Assembly (NCBI RefSeq): GCF_046244365.1
Contig: NZ_CP176395.1
Span: forward strand, 1,984,001-2,048,000
Direction: 5' to 3'
Length of the DNA: 64,000 nt
DNA from: Paenibacillus_V sp046244365
GTDB lineage: Bacteria > Bacillota > Bacilli > Paenibacillales > NBRC-103111
The notes beneath the pieces are model-generated. The model was given only the letters and a program-made list of their open reading frames with translations. It was not told the origin of the DNA and made no database searches. Of this stretch, positions 28,757 through 37,434 are shown piece by piece (position 1 is the stretch's first letter; each line of letters starts with the position of its first letter). Made by a program: the position numbers and the translations under genes.

Positions 28757-30505
28757 ATGATGAAGGGACTCGAAGCAGCCACTTCCCGCCCGAGGCCGTA
28801 TTTATTCTACACGCTCAGAAGCAGGGTGATCGCGTTGCTTCTGCTTAGCTCGCTCGTGCCGCTCATTCTGATCGGTAGCGTTTCCTACTACACGATCGCT
28901 TCGATGCTTGGTAACAAGGTCATGAATGGCGTACGTAGCCAACTGGAGCAAGCCGCTTTTTCGCTGAACAAGGAGATGCAGAGCTTGAACCATGTCGCCA
29001 TGCAGCTATCGTTCGAGGGCGGCGTCGGCCAGGAAATGAAATCGTATTTATCGTCTGCGGACATCTATGAAAAATATATGTTGGAGCAGTCGATTCAAAA
29101 CTATATCAACCTGATTACCTATACGAATCCGAATGTCGGTCTTGTTCACTATTATTTCTCCGATACGGGCAAACAAGCATTCCGGAATTACGGGATAACT
29201 TCTGATTTTCGGCCGGCGGACATTCCGAAGCTGTACACGTTCAGCGGAATAACGTACCATGCCATTCACAAATCACTTAAACTCGGCGTTGATTCGCTCG
29301 TTTTGTCCATTGACCGGCGCATCTTTATACCGGAGTACGGAACTCTCCATGTGTACGTCGAAACGAATCCACAGCTCGTATCCCATATTCTAGGTGCGGG
29401 TCAACTCGGTATGGAAAACTCCTTTTTGATGGCCGACGAGCATAACCGCATCGCATACAGCCAGAAGGAAGATGAGTTCCCTGCAGGCCAGGAATTCGCG
29501 CCGGTACTGTCGGACAAGCAAACGAACGAAACGCGAAGCAGCTACTTGTTTACCGAGAAAGCGGGTGACTGGACGTGGGCGGCTATCATTTCGAAGAAGG
29601 ATTTCGACAGGGAAAAATATAGTTGGCTCCGCCAATTCGCGATTTTCGGGACCATATCGCTGGCGGTGGCGCTCGGCTTCGCCTCGATGCTGTGGAGGAC
29701 GGTGTATAAGCCGCTGGACGGCTTCAATAAGGAAATCCGCTTGCTGCAAAACATCGGCTTTCATTCCGCTCTGAAGTATCCGCGCATCGCCGAATTCGAT
29801 TATGTGCTGGATCGCTTCGAGGAGATGCGGCAGCGCATCTGGCAACTGCTCGAGGATGTCAGACGGAACGAGAAGCGGAAGGCGGAGCTTGAGGTGGAGA
29901 AGCTGATGTTCCAGATCAATCCGCATTTTATTCACAATACGCTGGATACGGTGCGCTGGCTTGCGCGGCTGAACGCACAGGATGAAATCGAACGGCTTGT
30001 CGCAACGATCAACAAGGTGCTTTATTACAATATGGGCAAAGGCGGGACTGCGACGATTGGCCAGGAAATTGCCCTTTTGAACGATTATGTGACGCTGCAG
30101 CAAATCCGTTACGATTTTCATTTCGAAATCGACATCAAGGCGGGGGACGGACTGATGGACGTGCCGATTCCGCGCTTTATTCTCCAGCCGTTGGTAGAAA
30201 ACGCGCTTTACCATGGACTTGGCGACGAAGGCAAGATCGAGGTAAAAGCTGCTTTCGACGAAGACAAGCTTATCCGCATCGAGGTGAACGATAACGGAGC
30301 AGGAATGAGCGAGGAGGAGATCCGTCAGTTGTTCGAAGCCGAGGCGGGGAATCGCAACAAACGGGGAATGGGAATCGGCATCGGATATGTCCGCCGGATG
30401 ATCGCGGCGCGGTACGGGGACGACGCAACTCTCGATATTCACAGCAAGCCGGGCGAAGGCACGTCGATCGTGCTACGTATTCCTGTCGAGAGAGCGGAGG
30501 GGTGA
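28757..30505 (+). CDS. YesM-type sensor histidine kinase (locus 2)
   Basis: The product is 582 aa. I start at the ATG at 28757, 13 bases after the regulator stop; longer open sequence upstream is only overlap with that gene. Membrane segments at about 22-45 and near 290-310 flank an extracellular sensor region. The phospho-acceptor H390 lies in QINPHFIHNTLDTVRW, the His_kinase motif of this family. The ATP-binding domain shows NALYHG, NDNGAGMS and GIGIGYVRRM. It should phosphorylate the upstream response regulator on sensing a sugar. Confidence 0.92.
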   Translation: MMKGLEAATSRPRPYLFYTLRSRVIALLLLSSLVPLILIGSVSYYTIASMLGNKVMNGVRSQLEQAAFSLNKEMQSLNHVAMQLSFEGGVGQEMKSYLSSADIYEKYMLEQSIQNYINLITYTNPNVGLVHYYFSDTGKQAFRNYGITSDFRPADIPKLYTFSGITYHAIHKSLKLGVDSLVLSIDRRIFIPEYGTLHVYVETNPQLVSHILGAGQLGMENSFLMADEHNRIAYSQKEDEFPAGQEFAPVLSDKQTNETRSSYLFTEKAGDWTWAAIISKKDFDREKYSWLRQFAIFGTISLAVALGFASMLWRTVYKPLDGFNKEIRLLQNIGFHSALKYPRIAEFDYVLDRFEEMRQRIWQLLEDVRRNEKRKAELEVEKLMFQINPHFIHNTLDTVRWLARLNAQDEIERLVATINKVLYYNMGKGGTATIGQEIALLNDYVTLQQIRYDFHFEIDIKAGDGLMDVPIPRFILQPLVENALYHGLGDEGKIEVKAAFDEDKLIRIEVNDNGAGMSEEEIRQLFEAEAGNRNKRGMGIGIGYVRRMIAARYGDDATLDIHSKPGEGTSIVLRIPVERAEG

Positions 30506-30570
30506 ATATATTGGTGAGGTAGGGTGTATAATCGTCCGGCAGAAGGAATCATTTCGTCCGAAAGTGCTCT

Positions 30571-30628
30571 AAGAGGTCATACGAAATGATGCGATCGTGC
30601 TCTTCATTCAGGATGATCGTGACCTCTC
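30571..30628 (+). promoter_or_regulatory. inverted repeat upstream of the locus 2 lipoprotein gene
   Basis: AGAGGTCA (30571-30578) and TGACCTCT (30621-30628) are perfect inverted arms around a 42-base interval, in the 210-base gap between kinase and lipoprotein genes. It may be an operator or an mRNA hairpin; no promoter was confidently placed. Confidence 0.35.
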
Positions 30629-30715
30629 AAATCGCCCTTTTTGTTCTATGCTGGTAATAGACTCCGGAGAGTGGGTCACTGTTTACAAAAAGATCAAAAA
30701 GGAGCGTGTCGCTTA

Positions 30716-32362
30716 ATGAGTAGAAAGAAAGCGATTTCAACAATGGTTTCGGCTGTCTTCATGTCGAGCGTCGTTGTAGCCGGCTGTTCCGGGAACCAAA
30801 CCCCCGCACCGTCGTCGTCAACGAGTTCGGGTTCCGCTTCAGCCTCTGCATCCCCGAAGGCGGAAGAAAAGAAGTTGAACATGAAGATGTTCATGGGCAA
30901 CTCCGGTATTCCCCACCCAGAGGGCGTTGACCCGAGTAACAATCCGTACATCAATATTGTCAAGGAATACGCGAACGTTGATCTGGAGCTTGAAGTGCCG
31001 AATAGCACGGATTTCAAGACCAAGTTCAATTTGATGCTCTCTTCCGGCAATTTGCCTGACATCGTGCATACGTTTTATCCGACTGAAGCTTATCAACGCG
31101 CGGATGAAGGCGCATTCATCGATTTGAAATCCTATTATGACAAGTCGCCTGTCGTCCAGAAATACATCACCCCGGAAATGATGGAGATAGCCAAGTCCAC
31201 AAGCGGCCACTATTACCGCATCCCGATGTCCTGGGCTTCCGTGCCGCAAGGCGACGGCGTTATTATGCGTTACGATCTTGTCAGTAAATACAATAACGGC
31301 AAAATACCGGAAACCGTCGAGGAATGGATCGAGCTGTTGCGCAAAATCAAGAAGGCGGAGCCGGATTCGATTCCGTTATCGAACCGTGTCGTTAACGAGA
31401 TGGCGATTACGTACACGGGCTTGCCGTTCTTCTACTGGTACGGAGCCAAGCCTTTTACGTACAGGGTTGAGGGCGGCAAGGCAGTGAGCACCTTCACGCT
31501 GCCGGAATATAAAGCAGCCGTTCAAGTGATGAAGCAGCTTTATGACGAGGGCATCCTGGACAAGGAATTCGCGACGACAGATACACCCAAATATGTGGAC
31601 AAGCTGAAAAACCGCAACGTTGTGTTGAACGTCAACGCGGCGGATCAGATGATCCCGACTGGAGCACCAAAGGAGGCAGGGTACGAGCATCAAGAAGAAC
31701 AGTTTGTACCCCAGCTCAAGCAATATCCTTCCGTGCTGAAGGACGTCAAATATGCGCAGCCGAAGATGGCGTTCCCGATTACCGATCACGGTCTCTACAT
31801 TTCGGCCAAAACGAAGGACAAGGACCGGGCGTGGAAAGTTATCGAAGGCTTCGCTTCGCCGAAGCTGCATGAAGCGATCTTCTGGGGCAAGGAAGGCGAA
31901 GACTACAAGGTAGAGAACGGCAAGAAGTCACCGATTGACGGACAGGGTCTTGCAAACAAAAAAGAGAAATATTACAAGCTGCAACTCGCTGTGATTTTCG
32001 GCTTCAACGACAGGAAGGAGTCCAGCATTGCGGCCGCCGAGAAAGCGATGAAGAAGGACGAATTTACGAGACGGATCGACGGCATGAAGCAGGTCGAGGA
32101 CGTGGCGAGGAAAAACGGCATGCCGCTGGAGCCGTTCGTGAAGCTTTCTCCGGAAACTTCCGCCAAGAAGACGGAGTCGAACCAATTCATTTCACAGGCC
32201 ACGGTTGAAGCGATCATGGGCAAAATTACGATGGAGCAGTTCGATCAGAAGGTCGAGGAATACAAGAAGAAGTATGGCTTCATCTACGACGAATATACGA
32301 AATATATGAATGCCAATAAAGATCAATTGCGGAAGCTTGGCGTCAAAGAGGTAGAGTGGTAG
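30716..32362 (+). CDS. extracellular solute-binding lipoprotein (locus 2)
   Basis: The product is 548 aa. The start at 30716 (MSRKKAIS) has AAAGGAG upstream, and a longer reading from 30641 would put non-signal sequence in front of the lipoprotein signal. Lipobox VAGC has the cysteine at residue 24, followed by a Ser/Ala-rich linker. The mature part (PDIVHTFYPTEAY, WIELLRKIKKAEPD) matches the LplA-like binding-protein family. It is expected to deliver an oligosaccharide to the permeases at 32432 and 33404. A strong hairpin separates it from the permease genes. Confidence 0.92.
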   Translation: MSRKKAISTMVSAVFMSSVVVAGCSGNQTPAPSSSTSSGSASASASPKAEEKKLNMKMFMGNSGIPHPEGVDPSNNPYINIVKEYANVDLELEVPNSTDFKTKFNLMLSSGNLPDIVHTFYPTEAYQRADEGAFIDLKSYYDKSPVVQKYITPEMMEIAKSTSGHYYRIPMSWASVPQGDGVIMRYDLVSKYNNGKIPETVEEWIELLRKIKKAEPDSIPLSNRVVNEMAITYTGLPFFYWYGAKPFTYRVEGGKAVSTFTLPEYKAAVQVMKQLYDEGILDKEFATTDTPKYVDKLKNRNVVLNVNAADQMIPTGAPKEAGYEHQEEQFVPQLKQYPSVLKDVKYAQPKMAFPITDHGLYISAKTKDKDRAWKVIEGFASPKLHEAIFWGKEGEDYKVENGKKSPIDGQGLANKKEKYYKLQLAVIFGFNDRKESSIAAAEKAMKKDEFTRRIDGMKQVEDVARKNGMPLEPFVKLSPETSAKKTESNQFISQATVEAIMGKITMEQFDQKVEEYKKKYGFIYDEYTKYMNANKDQLRKLGVKEVEW

Positions 32363-32372
32363 GAGGAAAGCT

Positions 32373-32402
32373 GACTTGCGGTGTCCGAGGACACCGCAAG
32401 TC
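32373..32402 (+). promoter_or_regulatory. intercistronic hairpin between lipoprotein and permease genes
   Basis: Perfect 14-bp arms GACTTGCGGTGTCC and complement enclose a 2-base loop, 10 bases after the lipoprotein stop, followed by an A-rich run rather than Ts. This resembles the stabilising or attenuating hairpins that let a binding protein be made in excess over its permeases (for example malE); that role here is inference. Confidence 0.7.
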
Positions 32403-32431
32403 GTTTATCGAAAAAAAGGGAGGGATAGACC

Positions 32432-33385
32432 GTGAGCGTAACCGCACAGACAAGAGCAAACGGCAAGCGGCCCGCTATGCGGACCAAACGCCGGGTGTAC
32501 AGGAAAACGGTATTCGCCCTGTATTTGATTTTGGCGCCGACCTTGCTGCTGCTGCTCGTGTTTAAATATATTCCGTTGTACGGGATTTCAATCGCCTTCC
32601 AGGACTTCTCGCCGTTTCGCGGCGTCACCGGAAGCCCCTGGGTCGGGATGAAGCATTTCGCGAAATTCATTCAGGATGAAACGTTCTGGCAGGTGATGCG
32701 AAATACGCTGATTATTAACTTTTACGATCTGCTGTTCGGATTTTCCGCCCCGATTGTGTTTGCGATTCTGGCCAACGAGCTGACGAACGGTATGTTCAAA
32801 CGGGTAACGCAAACGATTTCCTATTTGCCGCACTTTCTTTCGTGGGTTGTTGTGGCAGGGGTGTTTTATCAAGTTTTATCGCCTACAGACGGGCTTGTGA
32901 ACGAGATGCTCGGCTGGTTCGGTAGGGAACCGATTTATTTTACGACAGAGAAAGAACTGTTCCGCGGCATCGTCGTATCAGCGGGAATATGGAAGGACGT
33001 CGGCTGGTCCGCGATTTTGTATTTTGCGGTGATCGCTGGCATCGATTCAAGTCTGTACGAAGCGGCGAAGGTCGACGGCGCCAGCAGGCTCCGGCAAATT
33101 TGGCATATTACGCTTCCCGGCATGGTACCGATGATCATCCTGCTCTTGCTGCTGCGCTTGTCGCATATGTTCGAAATCGGTTTTGAGCGCCTGTTCGTCA
33201 TGCAGAACCCGCTTGTGCTCGACGTCTCCGACGTGATTAGCACCTACGTATACCGCATCGGTCTGGAGAAGTCGCAATACAGCCTCACGACCGCCATCGG
33301 CTTCGTGCAAAGTGTGCTCGGCTTCCTGATGCTGATCACCGCGAACAAGCTGTCGAAGAAGCTGTCGGGCATGGGACTTTATTGA
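32432..33385 (+). CDS. LplB-type carbohydrate ABC transporter permease (locus 2)
   Basis: The product is 317 aa from a GTG start behind GGGAGGG. After a basic N-terminus the first membrane segment is LYLILAPTLLLLLVF. The EAA loop EAAKVDGASRLRQIW lies near residue 210. It is homologous to the permeases at 2789 and 58584. The first 84 bases of homology to 36712-36795 begin at 32437, so an exact piece of this gene's 5' end has been copied into the scar downstream of the locus. Confidence 0.93.
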   Translation: MSVTAQTRANGKRPAMRTKRRVYRKTVFALYLILAPTLLLLLVFKYIPLYGISIAFQDFSPFRGVTGSPWVGMKHFAKFIQDETFWQVMRNTLIINFYDLLFGFSAPIVFAILANELTNGMFKRVTQTISYLPHFLSWVVVAGVFYQVLSPTDGLVNEMLGWFGREPIYFTTEKELFRGIVVSAGIWKDVGWSAILYFAVIAGIDSSLYEAAKVDGASRLRQIWHITLPGMVPMIILLLLLRLSHMFEIGFERLFVMQNPLVLDVSDVISTYVYRIGLEKSQYSLTTAIGFVQSVLGFLMLITANKLSKKLSGMGLY

Positions 33386-33403
33386 CGGAGGGAGAGAATA
33401 CGC

Positions 33404-34285
33404 ATGCTGCACCGGAGTACGACCGGACGGATTTTCGACATTTTCAACGTATTATTGTTCATCGTGTTCTGTATTTCCATACTCGTTCCGTTCATCAATG
33501 CGATCGCGATTTCACTAAGCAGCTATAAGGCGGCGTCGCTAGGCAATATTGGACTTTGGCCGAAAGGCTTCAATCTCGAAGCGTACTATAAGCTTGCCTA
33601 CAGCAAGCAGTTTTTGCGGACGTTCCTGAACACCGTGTTTCTGACTGCGGTCAATACGGTGCTCGTCATCGTCCTGTCGCTTTCGGCAGGCTATGCGATG
33701 GCGCATAAGCATTTGATCGGGCGCGGCTTCCTGTTTATCGTGCTGATTATTCCGATGTATTTTAGCGGCGGGCTTATTCCGTTTTATTTACTCGTCAACC
33801 AAATTGGCTTGAACAATACGTATGCGGCGCTAATTTTGCCGAGCGTCATCAACGTCTTTTACATTATCGTATTCCGCAATCAGATTAACCAACTGCCCCA
33901 GGAACTGATCGAGTCGGCGGAAATCGACGGGGCGAGCGAAATGCGGATTTTGTTCCGCATCATTTTACCGCTTGTGCTGCCGATGGCGATGGCTTTCATT
34001 GTATTCAGCGCGGTAGCGTACTGGAATGAATGGTTCGGCGTTCTGCTCTTCGTTCGCGAGAAGACGATGTGGACGCTGCAATATCAACTCAGAGACATCC
34101 TGATCAATTCGACACTGATCGATTCGGAGACGCAGAAATCGCTCGTCAACGATGAGCACACGATCCATCCGAACAATTTGAAGATGGCTGCGCTCATGCT
34201 GACTATTTTGCCGATCATTGTGATTTACCCTTTTGTGCAAAAATATTTCATCCACGGCCAGCTCGTTGGCGCAGTGAAGGGCTAA
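33404..34285 (+). CDS. YtcP/LplC-type carbohydrate ABC transporter permease (locus 2)
   Basis: The product is 293 aa and is the partner permease, beginning 18 bases after the previous stop with GACGGAGGGAGAG upstream. The first membrane segment is around residues 14-36, the EAA loop ESAEIDGASEMRILF near residue 170, and the C-terminus YPFVQKYFIHGQLVGAVKG is the family ending. It should form a heterodimeric channel with the LplB-type protein. No ATPase gene is present. Confidence 0.93.
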   Translation: MLHRSTTGRIFDIFNVLLFIVFCISILVPFINAIAISLSSYKAASLGNIGLWPKGFNLEAYYKLAYSKQFLRTFLNTVFLTAVNTVLVIVLSLSAGYAMAHKHLIGRGFLFIVLIIPMYFSGGLIPFYLLVNQIGLNNTYAALILPSVINVFYIIVFRNQINQLPQELIESAEIDGASEMRILFRIILPLVLPMAMAFIVFSAVAYWNEWFGVLLFVREKTMWTLQYQLRDILINSTLIDSETQKSLVNDEHTIHPNNLKMAALMLTILPIIVIYPFVQKYFIHGQLVGAVKG

Positions 34286-34321
34286 TGCGACGACAGGCTG
34301 CTTTCGGAAAGGGGAAACAGG

Positions 34322-34429
34322 ATGGACGAAACAAGGCGATCAGCAACAATAGGCGTCATCGGATTGGGGGGAGCGGCGTCTCTGGAAGAGTGCTGGGAGG
34401 TTTGGGGAAATAATTCATCGACTGGATAA
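34322..34429 (+). pseudogene. truncated remnant, possibly a dehydrogenase N-terminus
   Basis: A 35-codon frame behind GAAAGGGGAAACAGG starts MDETRRSATIGVIGLGG, which looks like the opening beta strand and glycine loop of an NAD-binding Rossmann fold such as Gfo/Idh. It then runs into unrelated sequence and stops. The gap to the next gene contains the left half of a terminator stem (34491-34499). Confidence 0.45.
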
Positions 34430-34460
34430 TTTGAAATAAATATTTCCGAAGAGAAAGAAT

Positions 34461-34499
34461 TAATAAATTTTGTATAAGAATCACAAAAAAACGATCAGG
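34461..34499 (+). repeat. 39-bp direct repeat, left copy
   Basis: This segment with AAATTTTGTATAAGAA and ending ACGATCAGG matches 36796-36834 with only a few differences. In the right copy the terminator stem is complete; here it is cut after its left arm. The two copies bracket the 34.5-36.8 kb segment. Confidence 0.8.
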
Positions 34500-34518
34500 A
34501 TGGAGTCGATGCAAATAC

Positions 34519-36507
34519 ATGAAGGCAATTGAAGCGGAGAGATGGCGAGGAGAAATAAAACGGGCAGCTATTCCGTACGGAAGGGATCCGTTTATCAACA
34601 CCCCAATGCTTCCGATAGGGAAAGGAAGCGACGGAGAAGAACGGTTTTGGATCAGCTCCTGGAACAGCGTCAGCGGCACCATGGGCATAGTCGTCACCGA
34701 GTCCGGCAAAGAACGGATTTACCGTTTTCCGTCCATCCATTCCGGATTTTACAGCGCCGCCCAGGAGGACGGCGACACGCTATGGCTGTGCGGGGACCTC
34801 TCTCGCGTCGTTCGGCTGACGCTAAGCACGGGCGAGATCGAATGCTGCGAAACCGGCGCGCCGTCCGCCCTTGTTTTTCAAGGAATGGCGCTCGATCAGG
34901 CGACAGGGAAGCTGTTCGCGGCCGCGTTTCCGCCGCCGTCGACAGCGGCGTTCTCCTTCGATTATCGGAATCGAAGGCCGGTTAAACAGTATTCGGAAGT
35001 ATGTCGGGAGCACTATATGCGGGCGGCATTTGCGAACGGCGACGGCACGTTCAGCATCGTGATCGATAACCCGGACGTCGCGCTGCTGCAGTGGGATCCG
35101 CGGAAGGAAACGGTTGAGTCAGTCGTGCTGGGCGAAATAGCCGGACATATCCCGAGCCCGTCGCAAAGAAGAGAGCATGTCAAACGTTTGATCCGCAGCG
35201 AGGAAGGATGGACGTATTTCCCTTACTGCGGCTGGTACGACCCGCTAACGAGACAAATCGTAAACGGCGCTCCGCTCCCCGAGCGGGAAATGGACTGGTT
35301 CGCCAGAAGAGGGAGCCGGGTGATGGGCGTGCATACCGATTTTCAGAATGCTTCCATAGCGGTTTGGAATATGACGACCGGCCGCGTAACCGAAATTTGC
35401 CGTATTCCCGACGCGAGCGCCCTCAGCGTAAACCTTACCGTTTCCGGGGATATTGTAGCCGTCAATCTGTACGGGGAATTTTACCGGTTCGACGGAGAGA
35501 CCGGCGCGCTTCTCGTATCGAAGCGGCTTCCGGCAGAGTCGGTTGCGCACGTCGATTGTTTATGCCGGATCAATCGGGATCGGCTGCTCGGCACCCCCTT
35601 CATCACCCAACGGTTTTGGGAAATCGATTTGAGGACGGATAAAGGGACCGACTGCGGCAGAGCGGCCCCGGGAGTCGGAGAAATATTGCTTACGTGGAAC
35701 GTCCGGGGAAAGGTGTATATGGCCGCCTACGCGGGAGGAGAACTCGTCGAATACGATCCCGGGCGGCATCCCCGTTTTCCGGAAAACCCCCGCGTGGTCG
35801 CCGATCCGCCGGGGGGCATGCGTCCGGTTGCGGGCGCCGTCGACGGCCATCTTGTTTATTACTCCTGCAGTCATAAATACGGCATTTTGGGGTGCGTGCT
35901 GACCCGATACGATACGGTTTCCGGTATCGCCGCTTACAAGGACGACCCCGTCCCTGGACAAATGATACGCAGCCTTTGGCATGACGGCGAAACGCGCGGT
36001 CTGATCGCAGGTACGACGATGGATGCCGATTGCCAAAGCTGCCCGCCCGCCTCGCCGGCTTGCTATTTCGTCCGTCTTGACGAGCGCGACCTTTCCGCCG
36101 TGCGGAAAAGCCCAGCGCCCGCGGGAACCCGGATCGCGACGGTATGCGGTCCAATGGGACGGGGGCGTTACTTGTGCACCGTATCCGGCGATTTTTCCGG
36201 AGACGCCCGTACCCGGATGTTCGTGCTCGACGCGGAACGGATGAACGTTCCCGGGCTGGACGAGATGGATATAGTTTCCGGGCATACGCGCAATATCGTC
36301 GCAGCAGGCATACCGGGTTTGTTCGTGATGTGGAATGGCGACGCTTTCGAATTGTGGGATATGAATCTGCATCGGCGTTTGCAGCTTCTGCATGAAGAGG
36401 CGGATGCGTACCATTGCTTCGTCCAGGACGATTCCGTCTATTTGGTGACTCATGGAGAAGTCATCATTCTCGAAGGCTGCCTGTCGTCCTTCCGGGAAAC
36501 CATCTAA
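34519..36507 (+). CDS. predicted beta-propeller-like protein, function unknown
   Basis: The product is 662 aa with no signal peptide or membrane segment, so probably cytoplasmic. It consists of many short beta-strand repeats with the rhythm of a WD40/YVTN-type propeller (for example GDTLWLCGDLSRVVRLTL, GDIVAVNLYGEFYRFDGETG, GLFVMWNGDAFELWDM). I recognise no catalytic motif. Coding GC is high compared with the accessory region. It starts 20 bases after a broken terminator stem and ends before gene fragments, so this gene appears to have been inserted as part of a rearrangement. Similar proteins elsewhere sit in sugar-utilisation loci, but the role is unknown. Confidence 0.7.
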   Translation: MKAIEAERWRGEIKRAAIPYGRDPFINTPMLPIGKGSDGEERFWISSWNSVSGTMGIVVTESGKERIYRFPSIHSGFYSAAQEDGDTLWLCGDLSRVVRLTLSTGEIECCETGAPSALVFQGMALDQATGKLFAAAFPPPSTAAFSFDYRNRRPVKQYSEVCREHYMRAAFANGDGTFSIVIDNPDVALLQWDPRKETVESVVLGEIAGHIPSPSQRREHVKRLIRSEEGWTYFPYCGWYDPLTRQIVNGAPLPEREMDWFARRGSRVMGVHTDFQNASIAVWNMTTGRVTEICRIPDASALSVNLTVSGDIVAVNLYGEFYRFDGETGALLVSKRLPAESVAHVDCLCRINRDRLLGTPFITQRFWEIDLRTDKGTDCGRAAPGVGEILLTWNVRGKVYMAAYAGGELVEYDPGRHPRFPENPRVVADPPGGMRPVAGAVDGHLVYYSCSHKYGILGCVLTRYDTVSGIAAYKDDPVPGQMIRSLWHDGETRGLIAGTTMDADCQSCPPASPACYFVRLDERDLSAVRKSPAPAGTRIATVCGPMGRGRYLCTVSGDFSGDARTRMFVLDAERMNVPGLDEMDIVSGHTRNIVAAGIPGLFVMWNGDAFELWDMNLHRRLQLLHEEADAYHCFVQDDSVYLVTHGEVIILEGCLSSFRETI

Positions 36508-36534
36508 ATCGAGGAGAGAGAAAGGGGAAACAGC

Positions 36535-36716
36535 ATGTCTACATTCAAACGAAAAGCGGCGCTCGGGGGACTGGCGCTTATGATGACTGCGGCTTTCGGC
36601 GCGAAGTTTCGGAGAAAGGAGCTGCTACCGCCGGGCCAAAAGCGACGCTGCATCTGCTGACATCGCATGCGGGCGCCGCCTATGCCAAAGGAGTGAGAGT
36701 GGCCGACGACCCGTAA
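36535..36716 (+). pseudogene. solute-binding lipoprotein N-terminal fragment, frameshifted
   Basis: Starting at an ATG behind GAGGAGAGAG, the frame encodes MSTFKRKAALGGLALMM, a signal-peptide-like start. It then loses frame near 36600; the +1 frame continues with KATLHLLTSHAGAAYAKG, which resembles the first strand of an extracellular solute-binding protein. The reading ends at 36716 where a copied piece of the permease gene begins. About 180 bases of an original gene of about 1.3-1.6 kb remain. Confidence 0.65.
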
Positions 36717-36795
36717 CCGCACAGACAAGAGCAAACGGCAAGCGGCCCGCTATGCGGACCAAACGCCGGGTGTACAGGAAAACGGTATTCGCCCT
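36712..36795 (+). pseudogene. 84-bp exact copy of the locus 2 permease 5' end
   Basis: Identical base for base to 32437-32520, the first codons of the LplB-type gene, and then diverges abruptly into the 39-bp direct repeat. Perfect identity indicates a recent event. Confidence 0.9.
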
Positions 36796-36834
36796 TAAGA
36801 AATTTTGTATAAGAAACATAAAAAAACGATCAGG
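36796..36834 (+). repeat. 39-bp direct repeat, right copy
   Basis: Pairs with 34461-34499; see that entry. It leads directly into a complete terminator stem. Confidence 0.8.
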
Positions 36835-36857
36835 GATGAATCCTGATCGTTTTTTTA
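36826..36857 (+). terminator. intrinsic terminator
   Basis: Stem ACGATCAGG/CCTGATCGT (36826-36834, 36842-36850) with seven Ts. Probably the original terminator of locus 2. Confidence 0.85.
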
Positions 36858-36870
36858 TGATGACAAGCGG

Positions 36871-36892
36871 GTCAAGTTCTTGTCGTCCGACA
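36871..36892 (-). repeat. TGTCGG-GACAAGAAC terminal-type motif, inverted
   Basis: Reverse complement reads TGTCGGACGACAAGAACTTG, matching 1963-1979. It would be a right-hand transposon end; 80 bases later a left-hand type end begins (36973). Confidence 0.5.
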
Positions 36893-36972
36893 GAGACGGA
36901 AAGGGGAACATGTAACATAATCGGTTGAATGACGAAGTGTGCATGACGAATGAGAAGTAAGAAAAAGAAGTT

Positions 36973-37155
36973 TGTCGGCTGACAAGAAAAATATAACATT
37001 AAGAGTCGCGTATATCGCGGCTCTTTTCATTTATGTTGTCATGTTCTTGTCTTGGGTCAATGACAAGAACTCGACAACATGCCCCACAGGTGACAAGAAC
37101 ATGACAACATACTCCACAGATTGATTTTGATTCTTACGTTGTGGCCGTCAGGCCA
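36973..37155 (+). repeat. 190-bp repeat copy B with GACAAGAAC-site array
   Basis: Nearly identical to 14163-14352, with the same TGTCGGCTGACAAGAAA start, internal hairpin, inverted and direct sites, and GGCCGTCAGGCCA end. Copy B lacks 7 bases present in copy A. Confidence 0.85.
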
Positions 37156-37173
37156 TGGTTGACATTCTGGGAG

Positions 37174-37288
37174 GACAAGAACATACATTCAATGAAAGTT
37201 GCGGCTTTTTATTTTTTTATGTGTAAGTTCTTGTCCTTTTCGCTGGACAAGAACTTACATCGTTACCCGAATTGGGACAAGAACATCC
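37174..37288 (+). repeat. further GACAAGAAC sites including a 14-bp-arm hairpin
   Basis: GACAAGAACATAC (37174), inverted GTAAGTTCTTGTCC (37223-37236) pairing with GGACAAGAACTTAC (37245-37258), and GGACAAGAACATCC (37275-37288). These extend the site array of copy B. The stretch to 37435 holds no gene. Confidence 0.7.
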
Positions 37289-37434
37289 TTAGCCGCGACT
37301 GAACAAAAAACGGTTGAGGGAGGGGGGGGGCTTAAACTGGAAATGGAACGGGCAGATTAGTTTAATTATGCGTTCTGAGAATTGTTCTTCAGATTCTGAG
37401 CAAAATAAACCAAAAATTGAATTGAGGTTAAGGA

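Noticed and set aside
29390..30442. 350-codon frame on the minus strand
   Set aside because: Antisense to the kinase domain of the histidine kinase gene, which has unmistakable motifs.
35560..36453. 297-codon frame on the minus strand and several shorter overlapping frames
   Set aside because: High-GC shadows of the beta-propeller-like gene; no ribosome-binding site or family motif.
14163..36892. A single 22.7-kb transposon bounded by the left-type end at 14163 and the right-type end at 36892
   Set aside because: The 5 bases outside the two ends (ACAAC and GAGAC) do not match, and there is no transposase of the right type inside; the ends are better treated as separate remnants.
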